A stretch of DNA of 16,813 bases from Planctomycetaceae bacterium (GTDB lineage Bacteria > Planctomycetota > Phycisphaerae > Phycisphaerales > SM1A02): contig NYWY01000019.1 in assembly GCA_002685335.1 (NCBI GenBank), forward strand, positions 1-16,813, read 5' to 3'. Below are positions 1 to 6,647 of this stretch, piece by piece. Every line of letters starts with the position of its first letter. The stretch's first letter is position 1. The position numbers and the translations under genes were made by a program. The notes under the pieces were generated by a model. That model searched no databases, was not told the origin of the DNA, and saw only the letters and a list, made by a program, of their open reading frames with translations.

Positions 1-257
1 GGCCGGTGGACGACCGAGGGCCCGATGCTGATGAATCGATTCCCTTCCCAGGGAAAATCGGCCAGGGCCGACGGGCAGAGCTGCGGATCGGGATCGACTT
101 TCTGGAGGCATGGATCCGACCGAAACCAGGACGGCTCCGTCGTTCCCGGATCGTCGACGAAACTCCCGTTCCTCACGCCCGTGCCGTCCGCAGCAGCGGC
201 GTTGCCAGCCCCCGCAATAGCGAGAACCAACAGGCATTTCCCGATCTTCAGATTCAT
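1..257 (-). CDS. Exported protein of unknown function, N-terminal 85 residues only (runs off left edge)
   Basis: The minus strand opens with ATG at 257-255 and stays open to the window edge, so only the first 85 residues are visible. Residues 1-23 form a classic signal peptide: Lys4 and Lys7, a hydrophobic core (CLLVLAIAGAG) and an Ala-rich cleavage region before Asp24. The mature protein starts DGTGVRNGSF, which resembles the 'NGSFE' opening of secreted jelly-roll or DUF642-like domains; that resemblance is inference. Two Cys (50 and 61) lie in the visible part. An AGGAAA Shine-Dalgarno sits 6-7 nt before the ATG, which supports this start. The upstream region carries a 7-bp stem-loop at 317-336 and shares the space with the pckA terminator. 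The molecular function cannot be told from this fragment. Confidence 0.7.
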   Translation of the reverse strand, partial: MNLKIGKCLLVLAIAGAGNAAAADGTGVRNGSFVDDPGTTEPSWFRSDPCLQKVDPDPQLCPSALADFPWEGNRFISIGPSVVHR

Positions 258-451
258 GGTCGTTTCCTGCATTCAGAGCCAGTCCGTTTCGGGCTGGGTT
301 GGGAGGGGAACTCGACGATCTTCAGGCTCGAAGATCACCGACCTTGCTCTACGAAGCTCAAACCCGGAGAGAAGGGAAAAAACGGGGAAATTCGGAAAAA
401 TCGGAGTCGATCGGTCCCTCGACCCAATGACGTGGCCCGCCACCCAAAGAC

Positions 452-479
452 GACGCGGCACGATGAATCGTGCCGCGTC
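452..479 (-). terminator. Hairpin downstream of pckA, likely transcription terminator
   Basis: A perfect 12-bp stem (GACGCGGCACGA / TCGTGCCGCGTC) closes on a four-base loop, 45 nt beyond the pckA stop. On the minus strand only a short T-run follows (GTCTTTGG), so it is an imperfect intrinsic terminator, but the GC-rich stem and its position fit the role. Confidence 0.65.
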
Positions 480-524
480 TGGTGGTTCACGGGGACCCGG
501 AAGGGTCGCTGGTGGTCGTGTGGC

Positions 525-2108
525 TCAGACTGCCGTGGTCGGCCCGGCCTGCCGAACGGCCTCGGAGATCTCGTACTTCGCGTCGTTCTGACGGAAGCTG
601 GCCGCGAGTTTCGCGGCCGCCACGTCGTACGCCGCACCGTCGGCCCAGGTGTTCCGCGGGTCGAGGACCTCGCTCGGCACCCCGGCGACCGCGACCGGCA
701 TGTGCAGACCGAAGACCGGATGGACCCGGGTCTCGACCGAAGACAGACTGCCGTCGAGGATGCGGTCGACGAAGGTTCGGGTCCACTTGAGGCTGAAACG
801 TTCACCGACGCCGTAGGGGCCGCCGGTCCAACCAGTGTTGAGGAGCCAGACGTTGGAGTCGTTCTCGGCGATCCGTCGGTTGAGCCACTCGGCGTAGACC
901 ATCGGAGGACGGGGCAGGAACGGTCCCCCGAAACAGGGACTGAAGCCCGGCTGGGGTTCGGTGACCCCGGCTTCGGTTCCCGCCAGCTTCGAGGTGAAGC
1001 CGTTGATGAAGTAGTACATCGCCTGTTCGGCCGTCAGCCGGGAGACCGGGGGCAACACGCCGAACGCGTCCGCGGTGAGGAAGACCACGTTGCGAGGATG
1101 GCCCGCCATCGACGGCCGGCGTGCATGGTCGATGAACTCCACCGGATAGGTGACGCGGGTGTTTTCGGTCTTCGAACCATCGTCGTAGTCCGGTACCCGC
1201 TGATCATCGAGCACCACGTTTTCGAGCACGCTTCCGAAACGAATCGCGTTCCAGATCTCGGGCTCGCCTTCCTGGGAAAGCTTGATGCACTTGGCGTAGC
1301 AGCCGCCTTCGATGTTGAACACCCCGTCATCGGACCAGCCGTGCTCGTCATCACCCACGAGATCCCGGTTGGGATCGGCGGAGAGCGTGGTCTTGCCGGT
1401 ACCCGACAGACCGAAGAACACCGCCACGTTGGACGGGTCCTCGTGATCGACGTTGGCCGAGCAGTGCATCGGGAAGACGCCCATGTCCGGCAGATCGTGA
1501 TTCATCGCGTAGAAGATCGATTTCTTCATCTCACCCGCGTATCGGGTTCCGATGATGATGACCTTCCGCTGCTCCATGCTCTGGATGACCGCAAGACCGT
1601 TCTTCACCCCGTACTTCTCGGGATCGTCGATCTTGAGGTTGCACGCGTTGTAGATCACCCAGTCGGGTTCGAAGCCGTCTTGCTCCGAGCGATCGGCGTT
1701 GATGAAGAGGGTGCTGGCGAAAAGCGAATGCCAGGCCTCTTCCGTGACCACTGAGACCTTGAGGCCGAATTTGGGGTCGGCACCGGCATGCCCGTCGAAT
1801 CTGTACAGCTCGTCCCGAGTCTGAAGATGCTTGATCGCCAGCGCTTCAAGGGCGGCGAAATTCTCCGGGGAGATGGGCTGATTGACCTTGCCCCAGTCGA
1901 TCGATCCATGGATCGCCGGGGTGTCCTCGAGGAATTTGTCGCCCGGGCTTCGTCCCGTCCGTTCGCCCGTGTCACAAGCGAGGGCCCCATTTGCGGCCAA
2001 AGTCCCCTCCCCACGGCGTATGGCGTGTTCCACCAGGCTCGCGGTCGGAAGGTTGCTATGGAGGGTGAGGGCGCCGAAATCGGCGACACGGCTGGCTGTG
2101 ATGCTCAT
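525..2108 (-). CDS. pckA: Phosphoenolpyruvate carboxykinase (ATP)
   Basis: The 527-residue protein is a full-length ATP-type PEP carboxykinase (EC 4.1.1.49). It interconverts oxaloacetate + ATP with PEP + CO2 + ADP in the cytosol, the entry step of gluconeogenesis. Visible signatures: the substrate region RTGRSPGDKF near residue 50; GTRYAGEMKKSIF and MHCSANVD near 187-221; the P-loop GLSGTGKT at 233-240; the metal-binding GDDEHGW at 252-258; and the nucleotide-binding NTGWTGGPYG region in the C-terminal third. The ATG at 2108 was chosen because it gives the usual family length and a normal N-terminus (ITASRVADFGALTLHSNL). The frame is open for 59 more codons upstream, but that stretch is non-conserved in character. 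The Shine-Dalgarno is weak (GGAAAC just before the ATG). It is monocistronic, with a hairpin after its stop. Confidence 0.97.
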   Translation of the reverse strand: MSITASRVADFGALTLHSNLPTASLVEHAIRRGEGTLAANGALACDTGERTGRSPGDKFLEDTPAIHGSIDWGKVNQPISPENFAALEALAIKHLQTRDELYRFDGHAGADPKFGLKVSVVTEEAWHSLFASTLFINADRSEQDGFEPDWVIYNACNLKIDDPEKYGVKNGLAVIQSMEQRKVIIIGTRYAGEMKKSIFYAMNHDLPDMGVFPMHCSANVDHEDPSNVAVFFGLSGTGKTTLSADPNRDLVGDDEHGWSDDGVFNIEGGCYAKCIKLSQEGEPEIWNAIRFGSVLENVVLDDQRVPDYDDGSKTENTRVTYPVEFIDHARRPSMAGHPRNVVFLTADAFGVLPPVSRLTAEQAMYYFINGFTSKLAGTEAGVTEPQPGFSPCFGGPFLPRPPMVYAEWLNRRIAENDSNVWLLNTGWTGGPYGVGERFSLKWTRTFVDRILDGSLSSVETRVHPVFGLHMPVAVAGVPSEVLDPRNTWADGAAYDVAAAKLAASFRQNDAKYEISEAVRQAGPTTAV

Positions 2109-2242
2109 GTTTCCAACGGCCTCGCAACTGACGGAAAAACGAATCGTGAACAGTATCACGGTCCCCATCGACCAATCGACACCGTTTGGGTCGAAACCAA
2201 GGAAAATTCCGGGGCTCGATTTCCGGGCCGATCGATGATTTC

Positions 2243-2276
2243 CCCCGGTCACCGGGGTGTCCACCCCACCCGGGGT
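2243..2276. repeat. Cluster of overlapping inverted repeats between pckA and tRNA-His
   Basis: Three short perfect dyads overlap here: CCCCGGT-C-ACCGGGG (2243-2257), GGGGTG-TC-CACCCC (2254-2267) and ACCCC-ACCC-GGGGT (2263-2276). They are alternative pairings of the same G/C tracts. They lie upstream of divergent pckA and tRNA-His, so an operator or an alternative RNA fold is possible. Nothing else shows a function. Confidence 0.35.
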
Positions 2277-2310
2277 CCTGGTCACGACGAGGACTTGGTC
2301 TCCGCACCCC

Positions 2311-2339
2311 TTGAGCCCGGAACCGGCCGACGCTACGCT
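2311..2339 (+). promoter_or_regulatory. Sigma-70-type promoter for tRNA-His
   Basis: TTGAGC at 2311-2316 and TACGCT at 2334-2339 are separated by 17 nt. The -10 ends 15 nt before the first tRNA base, leaving a leader of about 8 nt. The -10 is a weak match to TATAAT (3 of 6), but spacing and placement are good. Confidence 0.55.
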
Positions 2340-2354
2340 CTCCCCTCCCCTGTT

Positions 2355-2427
2355 GGCGGCTGTAGCTCAGGGGTAGAGCACCTGGTTGTGGTCCAGGACG
2401 TCGCGGGTTCGAATCCCGTCAGTCGCC
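2355..2427 (+). tRNA. tRNA-His (anticodon GTG)
   Basis: A complete cloverleaf can be drawn. The 7-bp acceptor (GCGGCUG with CAGUCGC, one G-U) carries the extra G at -1 (2355) paired with discriminator C73 (2427), the identity signature of tRNA-His. The D-stem is GCUC/GAGC, the anticodon stem CCUGG/CCAGG with loop UUGUGGU (GUG at 2388-2390), and the T-arm GCGGG-UUCGAAU-CCCGU. CCA is not encoded, so it must be added after transcription. The gene has its own promoter and a strong hairpin 10 nt after it. Confidence 0.97.
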
Positions 2428-2437
2428 CTTTCGATTT

Positions 2438-2473
2438 CGACGCCGTCGGCCCAGCCGACGGCGTCGTCTCTTT
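2438..2473 (+). terminator. Intrinsic terminator after tRNA-His
   Basis: A perfect 13-bp stem (CGACGCCGTCGGC / GCCGACGGCGTCG, 2438-2466) closes on a three-base loop. A short pyrimidine tail, TCTCTTT, follows. Confidence 0.8.
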
Positions 2474-2517
2474 GGAGGCGTCCCCACCCGCTCCTTGCGG
2501 GTCGATACCGTTCTTTC

Positions 2518-3345
2518 ATGCACGTGATCGCTCTCCAATACGCCCCCGTCTGGGAGCAGAAAACCGCCACCCAACGCCTCGTGGAGTCGCTGCTCGAGAT
2601 CGCGGAACCGGAGCCCGGAGCCTTCGTCGTCCTCCCGGAGATGTCGGACACCGGGTGGTCCATGGAGCCGGAGAAAACCATCCCGGGGGACAGCATCGCG
2701 TGGGCTTCCGAACTCGCCTCCCGCCATCGAATCCACCTTCAGGTCGGATTTCCCCGTCGGATCGAACGCCCTCCGGGAGCCAGCAACGCGGTGGTGATCC
2801 TCCATCCGGACGGGAATCCGGGGCCCATCTACGAAAAAGTTCACCCGTTCGGGTTCACCCCGGAACCGGTTCACTTCGCCGCAGGGGAGAAACTGGTGCT
2901 CGATCAAGTCGGCGACTTTCTGGTCGCCCCGAGTATTTGTTACGACCTCAGGTTCCCGGAACTTCACCGAATCGCGGTGGCCGGCGGAGCTCAGATCCTC
3001 TCGATCGGTGCCAACTGGCCACGCGAGCGAGCGATGCACTGGCGAGCCCTGGTGATCGCCCGGGCCATTGAAAATCAGGCCTTCGTGATCGCCACCAACC
3101 GGGTCGGGAACGATCCAAGTTTTGAATACGCCGGAGGTTCGCTGATCGTCGGTCCGGACGGCACGGTGCTCGCGGAAGGCGGCCCCGAGGAGGCCGCGAC
3201 CTCCGTCCACATCGATCGAACCGGTCTCGACGAGTGGCGATCGACGTTCCCCGTCCTGCGTGATCGTCGCGCAGAGCTGCTTGGATCCTTTCCCATCGTG
3301 CGTTCCTCTCCGCACGTTCCCGGACGAGCGGAAGGCAACCGATGA
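2518..3345 (+). CDS. Carbon-nitrogen hydrolase of the nitrilase superfamily, omega-amidase (YafV/Nit2)-like
   Basis: The 275-residue protein is a single nitrilase-superfamily domain. The Glu-Lys-Cys triad is visible: Glu41 in LPEMSDTGW, Lys107 in YEKVHPFGF and Cys141 in APSICYDLRFPE. The PEM-x-TGW/F-S pattern and the length fit the YafV/Nit2 omega-amidase branch, which hydrolyses alpha-ketoglutaramate or alpha-ketosuccinamate to the keto acid plus ammonia. That is a repair role for by-products of glutamine and asparagine transamination. Substrate assignment is inference; another small-amide hydrolase is possible. The protein is cytosolic, with no signal peptide. The ATG at 2518 puts MHVIALQYAP at the N-terminus, the normal first strand of the fold. 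No Shine-Dalgarno lies directly before it; a GGAGG is about 40 nt upstream, with a 6-bp stem-loop (2486-2502) between. Confidence 0.88.
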   Translation: MHVIALQYAPVWEQKTATQRLVESLLEIAEPEPGAFVVLPEMSDTGWSMEPEKTIPGDSIAWASELASRHRIHLQVGFPRRIERPPGASNAVVILHPDGNPGPIYEKVHPFGFTPEPVHFAAGEKLVLDQVGDFLVAPSICYDLRFPELHRIAVAGGAQILSIGANWPRERAMHWRALVIARAIENQAFVIATNRVGNDPSFEYAGGSLIVGPDGTVLAEGGPEEAATSVHIDRTGLDEWRSTFPVLRDRRAELLGSFPIVRSSPHVPGRAEGNR

Positions 3346-3365
3346 TTTTCCCTCCCCGCGCGGCG

Positions 3366-3393
3366 TTGACGCCACCCTCTGGTGCCGTAGGAT
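3366..3393 (+). promoter_or_regulatory. Sigma-70-type promoter upstream of the sigma-like gene
   Basis: TTGACG (3366-3371), a 16-nt spacer and TAGGAT (3388-3393) match the bacterial consensus at 5/6 and 4/6. Transcription would start near 3400, leaving a leader of about 110 nt before the ATG at 3511. Confidence 0.55.
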
Positions 3394-3510
3394 GCGGCTG
3401 TCTTCCAGAACGGAATTCGATGGGAAAGATCGCGTGGTGTCATGGACGACCCGGACCGAAGCATCGGTCCCGCGCGACGTGAGAACTGTAATCCGCGGGA
3501 GGCGGAACGG

Positions 3511-4200
3511 ATGCACGGAGTCGACACAACCAAGATCGAGCCCCTCGAACTCGAGGTGACCGTCGACGGGAACTCCAACGTTCCGATCGCTTTTCCTGTG
3601 AAGGATCCGTCTTCAATCGGACTGGGACAGAAAGAGCTTGATCTCCTGCGAATGAAGTGGTTCTCACTCCTCGGAGAAGGAATCTGGCACCACTTCTCGA
3701 TGCCGTTCGACGAGATACTGGAACACATCGAGGATTCATTCGATCTCGAAATCCTCCACACCAACGAACTTCGACTCGCCGCGGCCACCCGCATCGCTGA
3801 AAACTTCGAGGATCTGATCCTTGCGATCGCGTGTGCGAAGGGAGACCTCGCCGCCTGGTCGCTGCTTGAACGAGACCTCACTCCTCTGCTCGCCCGGATG
3901 TGCGAGCTGCGAGTCGACGAGACCGACGCCCTGCTCCACGCGTCTCGTTTTCTCTGTGCGGTCCGCACTCGGACTCGCGACGAGGAACTGCTCGAGGTCT
4001 TCCCCGCCGATGCCGACTTCTCCGAGAACGACGGCATGCCCTGCCTGCAGGACTACACCGGCCTCCACCCGCTCCGATCATTCCTTGGAGGTCCGCTTTT
4101 CGCGAATCTTCAGGATCTCATTCGGGACGGACTGGTCGCGGCCACGCGATCGGGGGCCGAACGGGACCGATCGGCCCGATGTCTCCGCCTGGCGGATTGA
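3511..4200 (+). CDS. Uncharacterised protein with a possible sigma-factor region-2-like segment
   Basis: I do not recognise this 229-residue protein with certainty. Residues 98-205 (EDLILAIACAKGD..AW..LE....L....Y-TG..PLRSFL) follow the layout of region 2 in ECF-type sigma-like proteins of myxobacteria and planctomycetes: an acidic start, ACA-x-GD near the N-end, a long helical middle, then a Y-x-G-x-x-PLRS-(F/W)L turn. No region 4 helix-turn-helix follows; the chain ends about 24 residues after the segment with an Arg-rich tail. So it is either a shortened sigma relative or something else. The N-terminal 90 residues resemble nothing I can name; the protein is acidic and cytosolic. The ATG at 3511 has GGAGG 8 nt upstream; an in-frame ATG at 3442 lacks one. 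A promoter lies about 120 nt upstream. Confidence 0.75.
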   Translation: MHGVDTTKIEPLELEVTVDGNSNVPIAFPVKDPSSIGLGQKELDLLRMKWFSLLGEGIWHHFSMPFDEILEHIEDSFDLEILHTNELRLAAATRIAENFEDLILAIACAKGDLAAWSLLERDLTPLLARMCELRVDETDALLHASRFLCAVRTRTRDEELLEVFPADADFSENDGMPCLQDYTGLHPLRSFLGGPLFANLQDLIRDGLVAATRSGAERDRSARCLRLAD

Positions 4201-4228
4201 GTTCCAAGATCACTATTCCGGCCTTGGC

Positions 4229-4256
4229 TTGACAGCCGACCCCGGGGTTGTAGTCT
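4229..4256 (+). promoter_or_regulatory. Promoter for tRNA-Phe
   Basis: A perfect -35 TTGACA (4229-4234), a 16-nt spacer and TAGTCT (4251-4256, 3/6) lie 40 nt before the tRNA. The 5' leader would be roughly 30 nt, removed by RNase P. Confidence 0.55.
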
Positions 4257-4295
4257 GTCGGATCGCTGCGGGCGCTTTGTCGTCCGTCTGCTCGA

Positions 4296-4368
4296 GGCGG
4301 CTTAGCTCAGTTGGTAGAGCACGGCATTGAAAATGCCGGTGTCCCCGGTTCAAGTCCGGGAGTCGCCA
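4296..4368 (+). tRNA. tRNA-Phe (anticodon GAA)
   Basis: The full cloverleaf is present in 73 nt: acceptor GGCGGCU/AGUCGCC with discriminator A73; D-arm GCUC-AGUUGGUA-GAGC; anticodon stem CGGCA/UGCCG with loop UUGAAAA (GAA at 4329-4331); T-arm CCCGG-UUCAAGU-CCGGG. The 3' CCA is not encoded. A promoter precedes it and a hairpin terminator follows. Confidence 0.97.
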
Positions 4369-4393
4369 TTGATCGACCCAACGACGAAAGAAC

Positions 4394-4428
4394 CACCCCG
4401 TGCCACGAGAGGCACGGGGTGTTGTCTT
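4394..4428 (+). terminator. Intrinsic terminator after tRNA-Phe
   Basis: An 11-bp perfect stem (CACCCCGTGCC / GGCACGGGGTG, 4394-4421) with a six-base loop is followed by TTGTCTTT. Confidence 0.8.
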
Positions 4429-4458
4429 TCCGAGGAACTCGCGTCCGCCGCGAAAAAC

Positions 4459-4486
4459 TTGACTTGAGCGCGTTTGCGCCTATGGT
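4459..4486 (+). promoter_or_regulatory. Strong promoter for the FG-GAP repeat protein
   Basis: TTGACT (4459-4464), a 16-nt spacer and TATGGT (4481-4486) form one of the best promoter matches in the window. Transcription would start near 4493, about 38 nt before the ATG at 4531. This rules out the in-frame TTG at 4474 as the start, since it lies inside the promoter. Confidence 0.65.
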
Positions 4487-4530
4487 TCGCCGACCTTGCA
4501 AACAAACGTTTTCATCCCCGAGAAAGATCG

Positions 4531-5949
4531 ATGCTGATTCCGCGGATCCAGATTCTCCTCCTCGTGTCCGTGTTCCTCACCGGACTCACCTTCACCAACT
4601 CCGCCAGCGGCCAGGTGCCATTCGCCTTCGCCAACGCCGGACAATCACTTGGAGATGCCTACAGCCGCTCGGTCGCCCTCGGTGACCTTGACGGTGACGG
4701 CACCCTCGACGCCTGGGTCGGGAACTACCTGGGCCCGAACACCATCTGGACCAACGACGGCGACGGGATCTTCACTGATTCCGGACAGGCCCTCGGGGAT
4801 GCCAACAGCTACGCGGTCAGCCTCGGCGACGTCGACGGCGACGGCGATCTCGATGCGTGGGTCGCCAACTACCAGGCCCCCAATACCGTCTGGACCAACG
4901 ACGGCGAAGGAATCTTCACCGACTCCGGGCAGGCCCTCGGAAAAGGACGAAGCATTTCCGTGGACCTCGGCGACCTCGACGGCGACGGCGACCTCGACGC
5001 ATGGGTCGCCAACGGCTTCGGGCAACCCGACGCCGTCTGGATCAACGATGGCACCGGAATCTTTGGCGATTCCGGACAGACGCTCGGGGACAATTTCAGT
5101 TACTCGGTCGCCCTCGGCGACCTCGACGGTGACGGCGATCTGGATGCCTGGGTCGCCAACCGCGACGAGTCCAACACCGTCTGGACCAACGACGGCACCG
5201 GAATCTTCACTGACTCGCGACAATCGCTTGGATTCAGAGCCAGTTTCGCCGTCGCCCTCGGCGACCTCGACGGTGACGGCGACCTCGATGCCTGGGTCGC
5301 GAACTATTACTTCGATCCCAACGTCGTCTGGATCAACGACGGCAACGGAATCTTCACCGACTCCGGACAGCTGCTCGGAGACAACTACGGCCACGGACTC
5401 GCCCTGGGCGACCTCGACGGCGACGGAGACCTCGATGCCTGGGTCGCGAACTACCTCGGACCCAACATCGTCTGGGTCAACGACGGCACCGGGCTCTTCG
5501 CCGACTCCGGCCAGACGCTCGGAGACAACCTCAGCTTCGCGGTCGCCCTCGGCGACCTCGATCACGACGGTGACCTGGACGCCTGGGTCGGCAACGATGA
5601 CGGCCCCAACACCATCTGGATCAACATGGTCCAGGGCGCCTGTTGCGTGAATGACGGGTGCCTGCAGTTGACGGTGGACTCCTGCGAGGCCATCGGCGGC
5701 ACCTACCTCGGCGGAGATTGTGCCGAAGTCGCCTGCGAAGAACCCGAACCCACCGGTTCGTGCTGTGTGGGGAGCGGGTGTGATCAGTTGACTCGGGCCG
5801 CCTGCGATCGGCTCGGTGGGACCTGGCTCGAAGATGGCTCCTGCGACGACTGCCCGACCACCTGCGAGGTCGACATCAACGGCGACGGGATGGTGGACGC
5901 CGCAGACCTCGGCCTGCTGATCGGCGCGTGGGGCCAAGCCTGCGAATGA
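4531..5949 (+). CDS. Secreted FG-GAP/VCBS seven-repeat protein with Cys-rich modules and C-terminal dockerin-like tag
   Basis: The 472-residue protein starts with a signal peptide (Arg5, hydrophobic core LLLVSVFLTGLTF, cleavage near ASG-Q). From about residue 36 there are seven repeats of 48-49 residues, each with GDLDGDGDLDAWVAN and VWxNDGTGIFTDSGQ; the D-x-D-x-D-G loops are the calcium sites of FG-GAP/VCBS beta-propeller blades, and seven blades suit one closed propeller. Two cysteine-rich modules follow (about 369-402 and 406-442, starting GACC and GSCC). The protein ends with one dockerin-like calcium loop and helix (DINGDGMVDAADLGLLIG, from residue 448). It is likely an extracellular or surface protein that binds a ligand or structures the envelope; no catalytic motif is seen. 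It has its own promoter, is monocistronic, and meets a hairpin terminator. The in-frame TTG at 4474 was rejected. Confidence 0.9.
   Translation: MLIPRIQILLLVSVFLTGLTFTNSASGQVPFAFANAGQSLGDAYSRSVALGDLDGDGTLDAWVGNYLGPNTIWTNDGDGIFTDSGQALGDANSYAVSLGDVDGDGDLDAWVANYQAPNTVWTNDGEGIFTDSGQALGKGRSISVDLGDLDGDGDLDAWVANGFGQPDAVWINDGTGIFGDSGQTLGDNFSYSVALGDLDGDGDLDAWVANRDESNTVWTNDGTGIFTDSRQSLGFRASFAVALGDLDGDGDLDAWVANYYFDPNVVWINDGNGIFTDSGQLLGDNYGHGLALGDLDGDGDLDAWVANYLGPNIVWVNDGTGLFADSGQTLGDNLSFAVALGDLDHDGDLDAWVGNDDGPNTIWINMVQGACCVNDGCLQLTVDSCEAIGGTYLGGDCAEVACEEPEPTGSCCVGSGCDQLTRAACDRLGGTWLEDGSCDDCPTTCEVDINGDGMVDAADLGLLIGAWGQACE
4636..5625 (+). repeat. Seven tandem imperfect 144/147-bp coding repeats
   Basis: The GGC/GGT-GAC codon pair opening each calcium loop recurs at 4681, 4825, 4969, 5116, 5260, 5407 and 5551, so the spacings are 144, 144, 147, 144, 147 and 144 bp. 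The two longer units each hold one extra codon. Units are closely similar in DNA as well as protein, which suggests duplication with continuing homogenisation. Confidence 0.95.
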
Positions 5950-6081
5950 AACGCTTCCCCGCCGAACGTCGGCAAGGAGGCCTCGAACCATCACCCCGGG
6001 CCCCGACGACCCACCTCCAAGAGATTCGCCGCCCGACGAAGACGGATCTCGGGACCGGGAACCGCGGGGCCATCGCACCAA

Positions 6082-6120
6082 CCGCCGCCACGTTCCTGAG
6101 AACGTGACGGCGGTGTTCTT
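6082..6120 (+). terminator. Intrinsic terminator between convergent genes
   Basis: A 15-position stem with one mismatch (ACCGCCG-C-CACGTTC / GAACGTG-A-CGGCGGT, 6082-6115) closes on CTGA and is followed by GTTCTTT. It sits between the convergent repeat-protein and MshEN-like genes. The T-rich side favours the plus strand, but it could work both ways. Confidence 0.75.
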
Positions 6121-6146
6121 TCCGGAAAACGGTCGATCGAGATCCG

Positions 6147-6647
6147 TCAGGCGACCGAGCGGCTGGTGAGATTCGAGACGATCTGTTCCAGCTCGCCGTC
6201 CACCACGCGGCGACCAAGCCCACCCATCGGATAGTGAACCTCGAGGGCACCGGCCAGGGCATCGCTGTCTGCAAGCAGGAAGTAGACCGGGACTGAAATC
6301 GTGTTGGTCGCGAACCGCAAGGCTCGCTGCAGGTGATCCCGAGTCGTGGCGAGCACCAGGGCCCCATCCTCCCACCGGACGGGGACGATCCGGAACTGCC
6401 AGGCCTGACGACGGGTGACCACGTTCATGACCGCCGGATCACACGACTCGAAATCCGGGACGAGGACCCCCGTCAATTCCGTGTACTGCTCGACCCAGGC
6501 GTCCTCGATCACTTCGGGGGCCACCCCGAAAAGACGTTCACAGATCGCACCGAAGGGCTCCGTTCGTTTCCGCTGTTCGGCCAGCACCTGCTCGACCTCG
6601 TCCTCGGTCAGCATCCCCTGACGCACCAGTAGTTCTCCGATTCGCAT
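6147..6647 (-). CDS. Stand-alone MshEN/GspE-N-like domain protein
   Basis: The 166-residue protein begins RIGELLVRQGMLTEDEVEQV with LAEQR just after. This is the N-terminal pattern (R-(L/I)-G-x-x-L-x-x-x-G-x-(L/I)-T-x-x-x-(L/V)) of the GspE/PilB/MshE N-terminal domain, in which some members bind cyclic di-GMP. The whole chain is about one such domain (helical part to about 60, mixed alpha/beta after), and no P-loop ATPase is attached. It would act in the cytosol, perhaps as a regulator or adaptor of a type II secretion or type IV pilus machine encoded elsewhere; c-di-GMP binding is inference, and only one copy of the RxGxxL motif is seen. A strong Shine-Dalgarno (GGGAGGAGAA) precedes the ATG. 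It is divergent from the gene at 6848 and convergent with the repeat protein. Confidence 0.82.
   Translation of the reverse strand: MRIGELLVRQGMLTEDEVEQVLAEQRKRTEPFGAICERLFGVAPEVIEDAWVEQYTELTGVLVPDFESCDPAVMNVVTRRQAWQFRIVPVRWEDGALVLATTRDHLQRALRFATNTISVPVYFLLADSDALAGALEVHYPMGGLGRRVVDGELEQIVSNLTSRSVA

Noticed and set aside
6..1754. 582-codon open frame on the plus strand opposite pckA
   Set aside because: It is antisense to the conserved PEP carboxykinase motifs and has the Arg/Gly/His-rich make-up of a shadow frame.
2355..4368. Identical acceptor-arm starts (GGCGGCU) of the two tRNAs as a duplicated att site or integration mark
   Set aside because: The similarity is limited to normal tRNA features; there is no integrase and the genes between look native.
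4474..4530. TTG start adding 19 residues to the repeat protein
   Set aside because: It falls between the -35 and -10 of a strong promoter and would bury the signal peptide behind a charged stretch.
4636..5625. Tandem 144-bp repeats as a CRISPR-like or satellite array
   Set aside because: The repeats are in frame, lack spacers and encode calcium-loop propeller blades.
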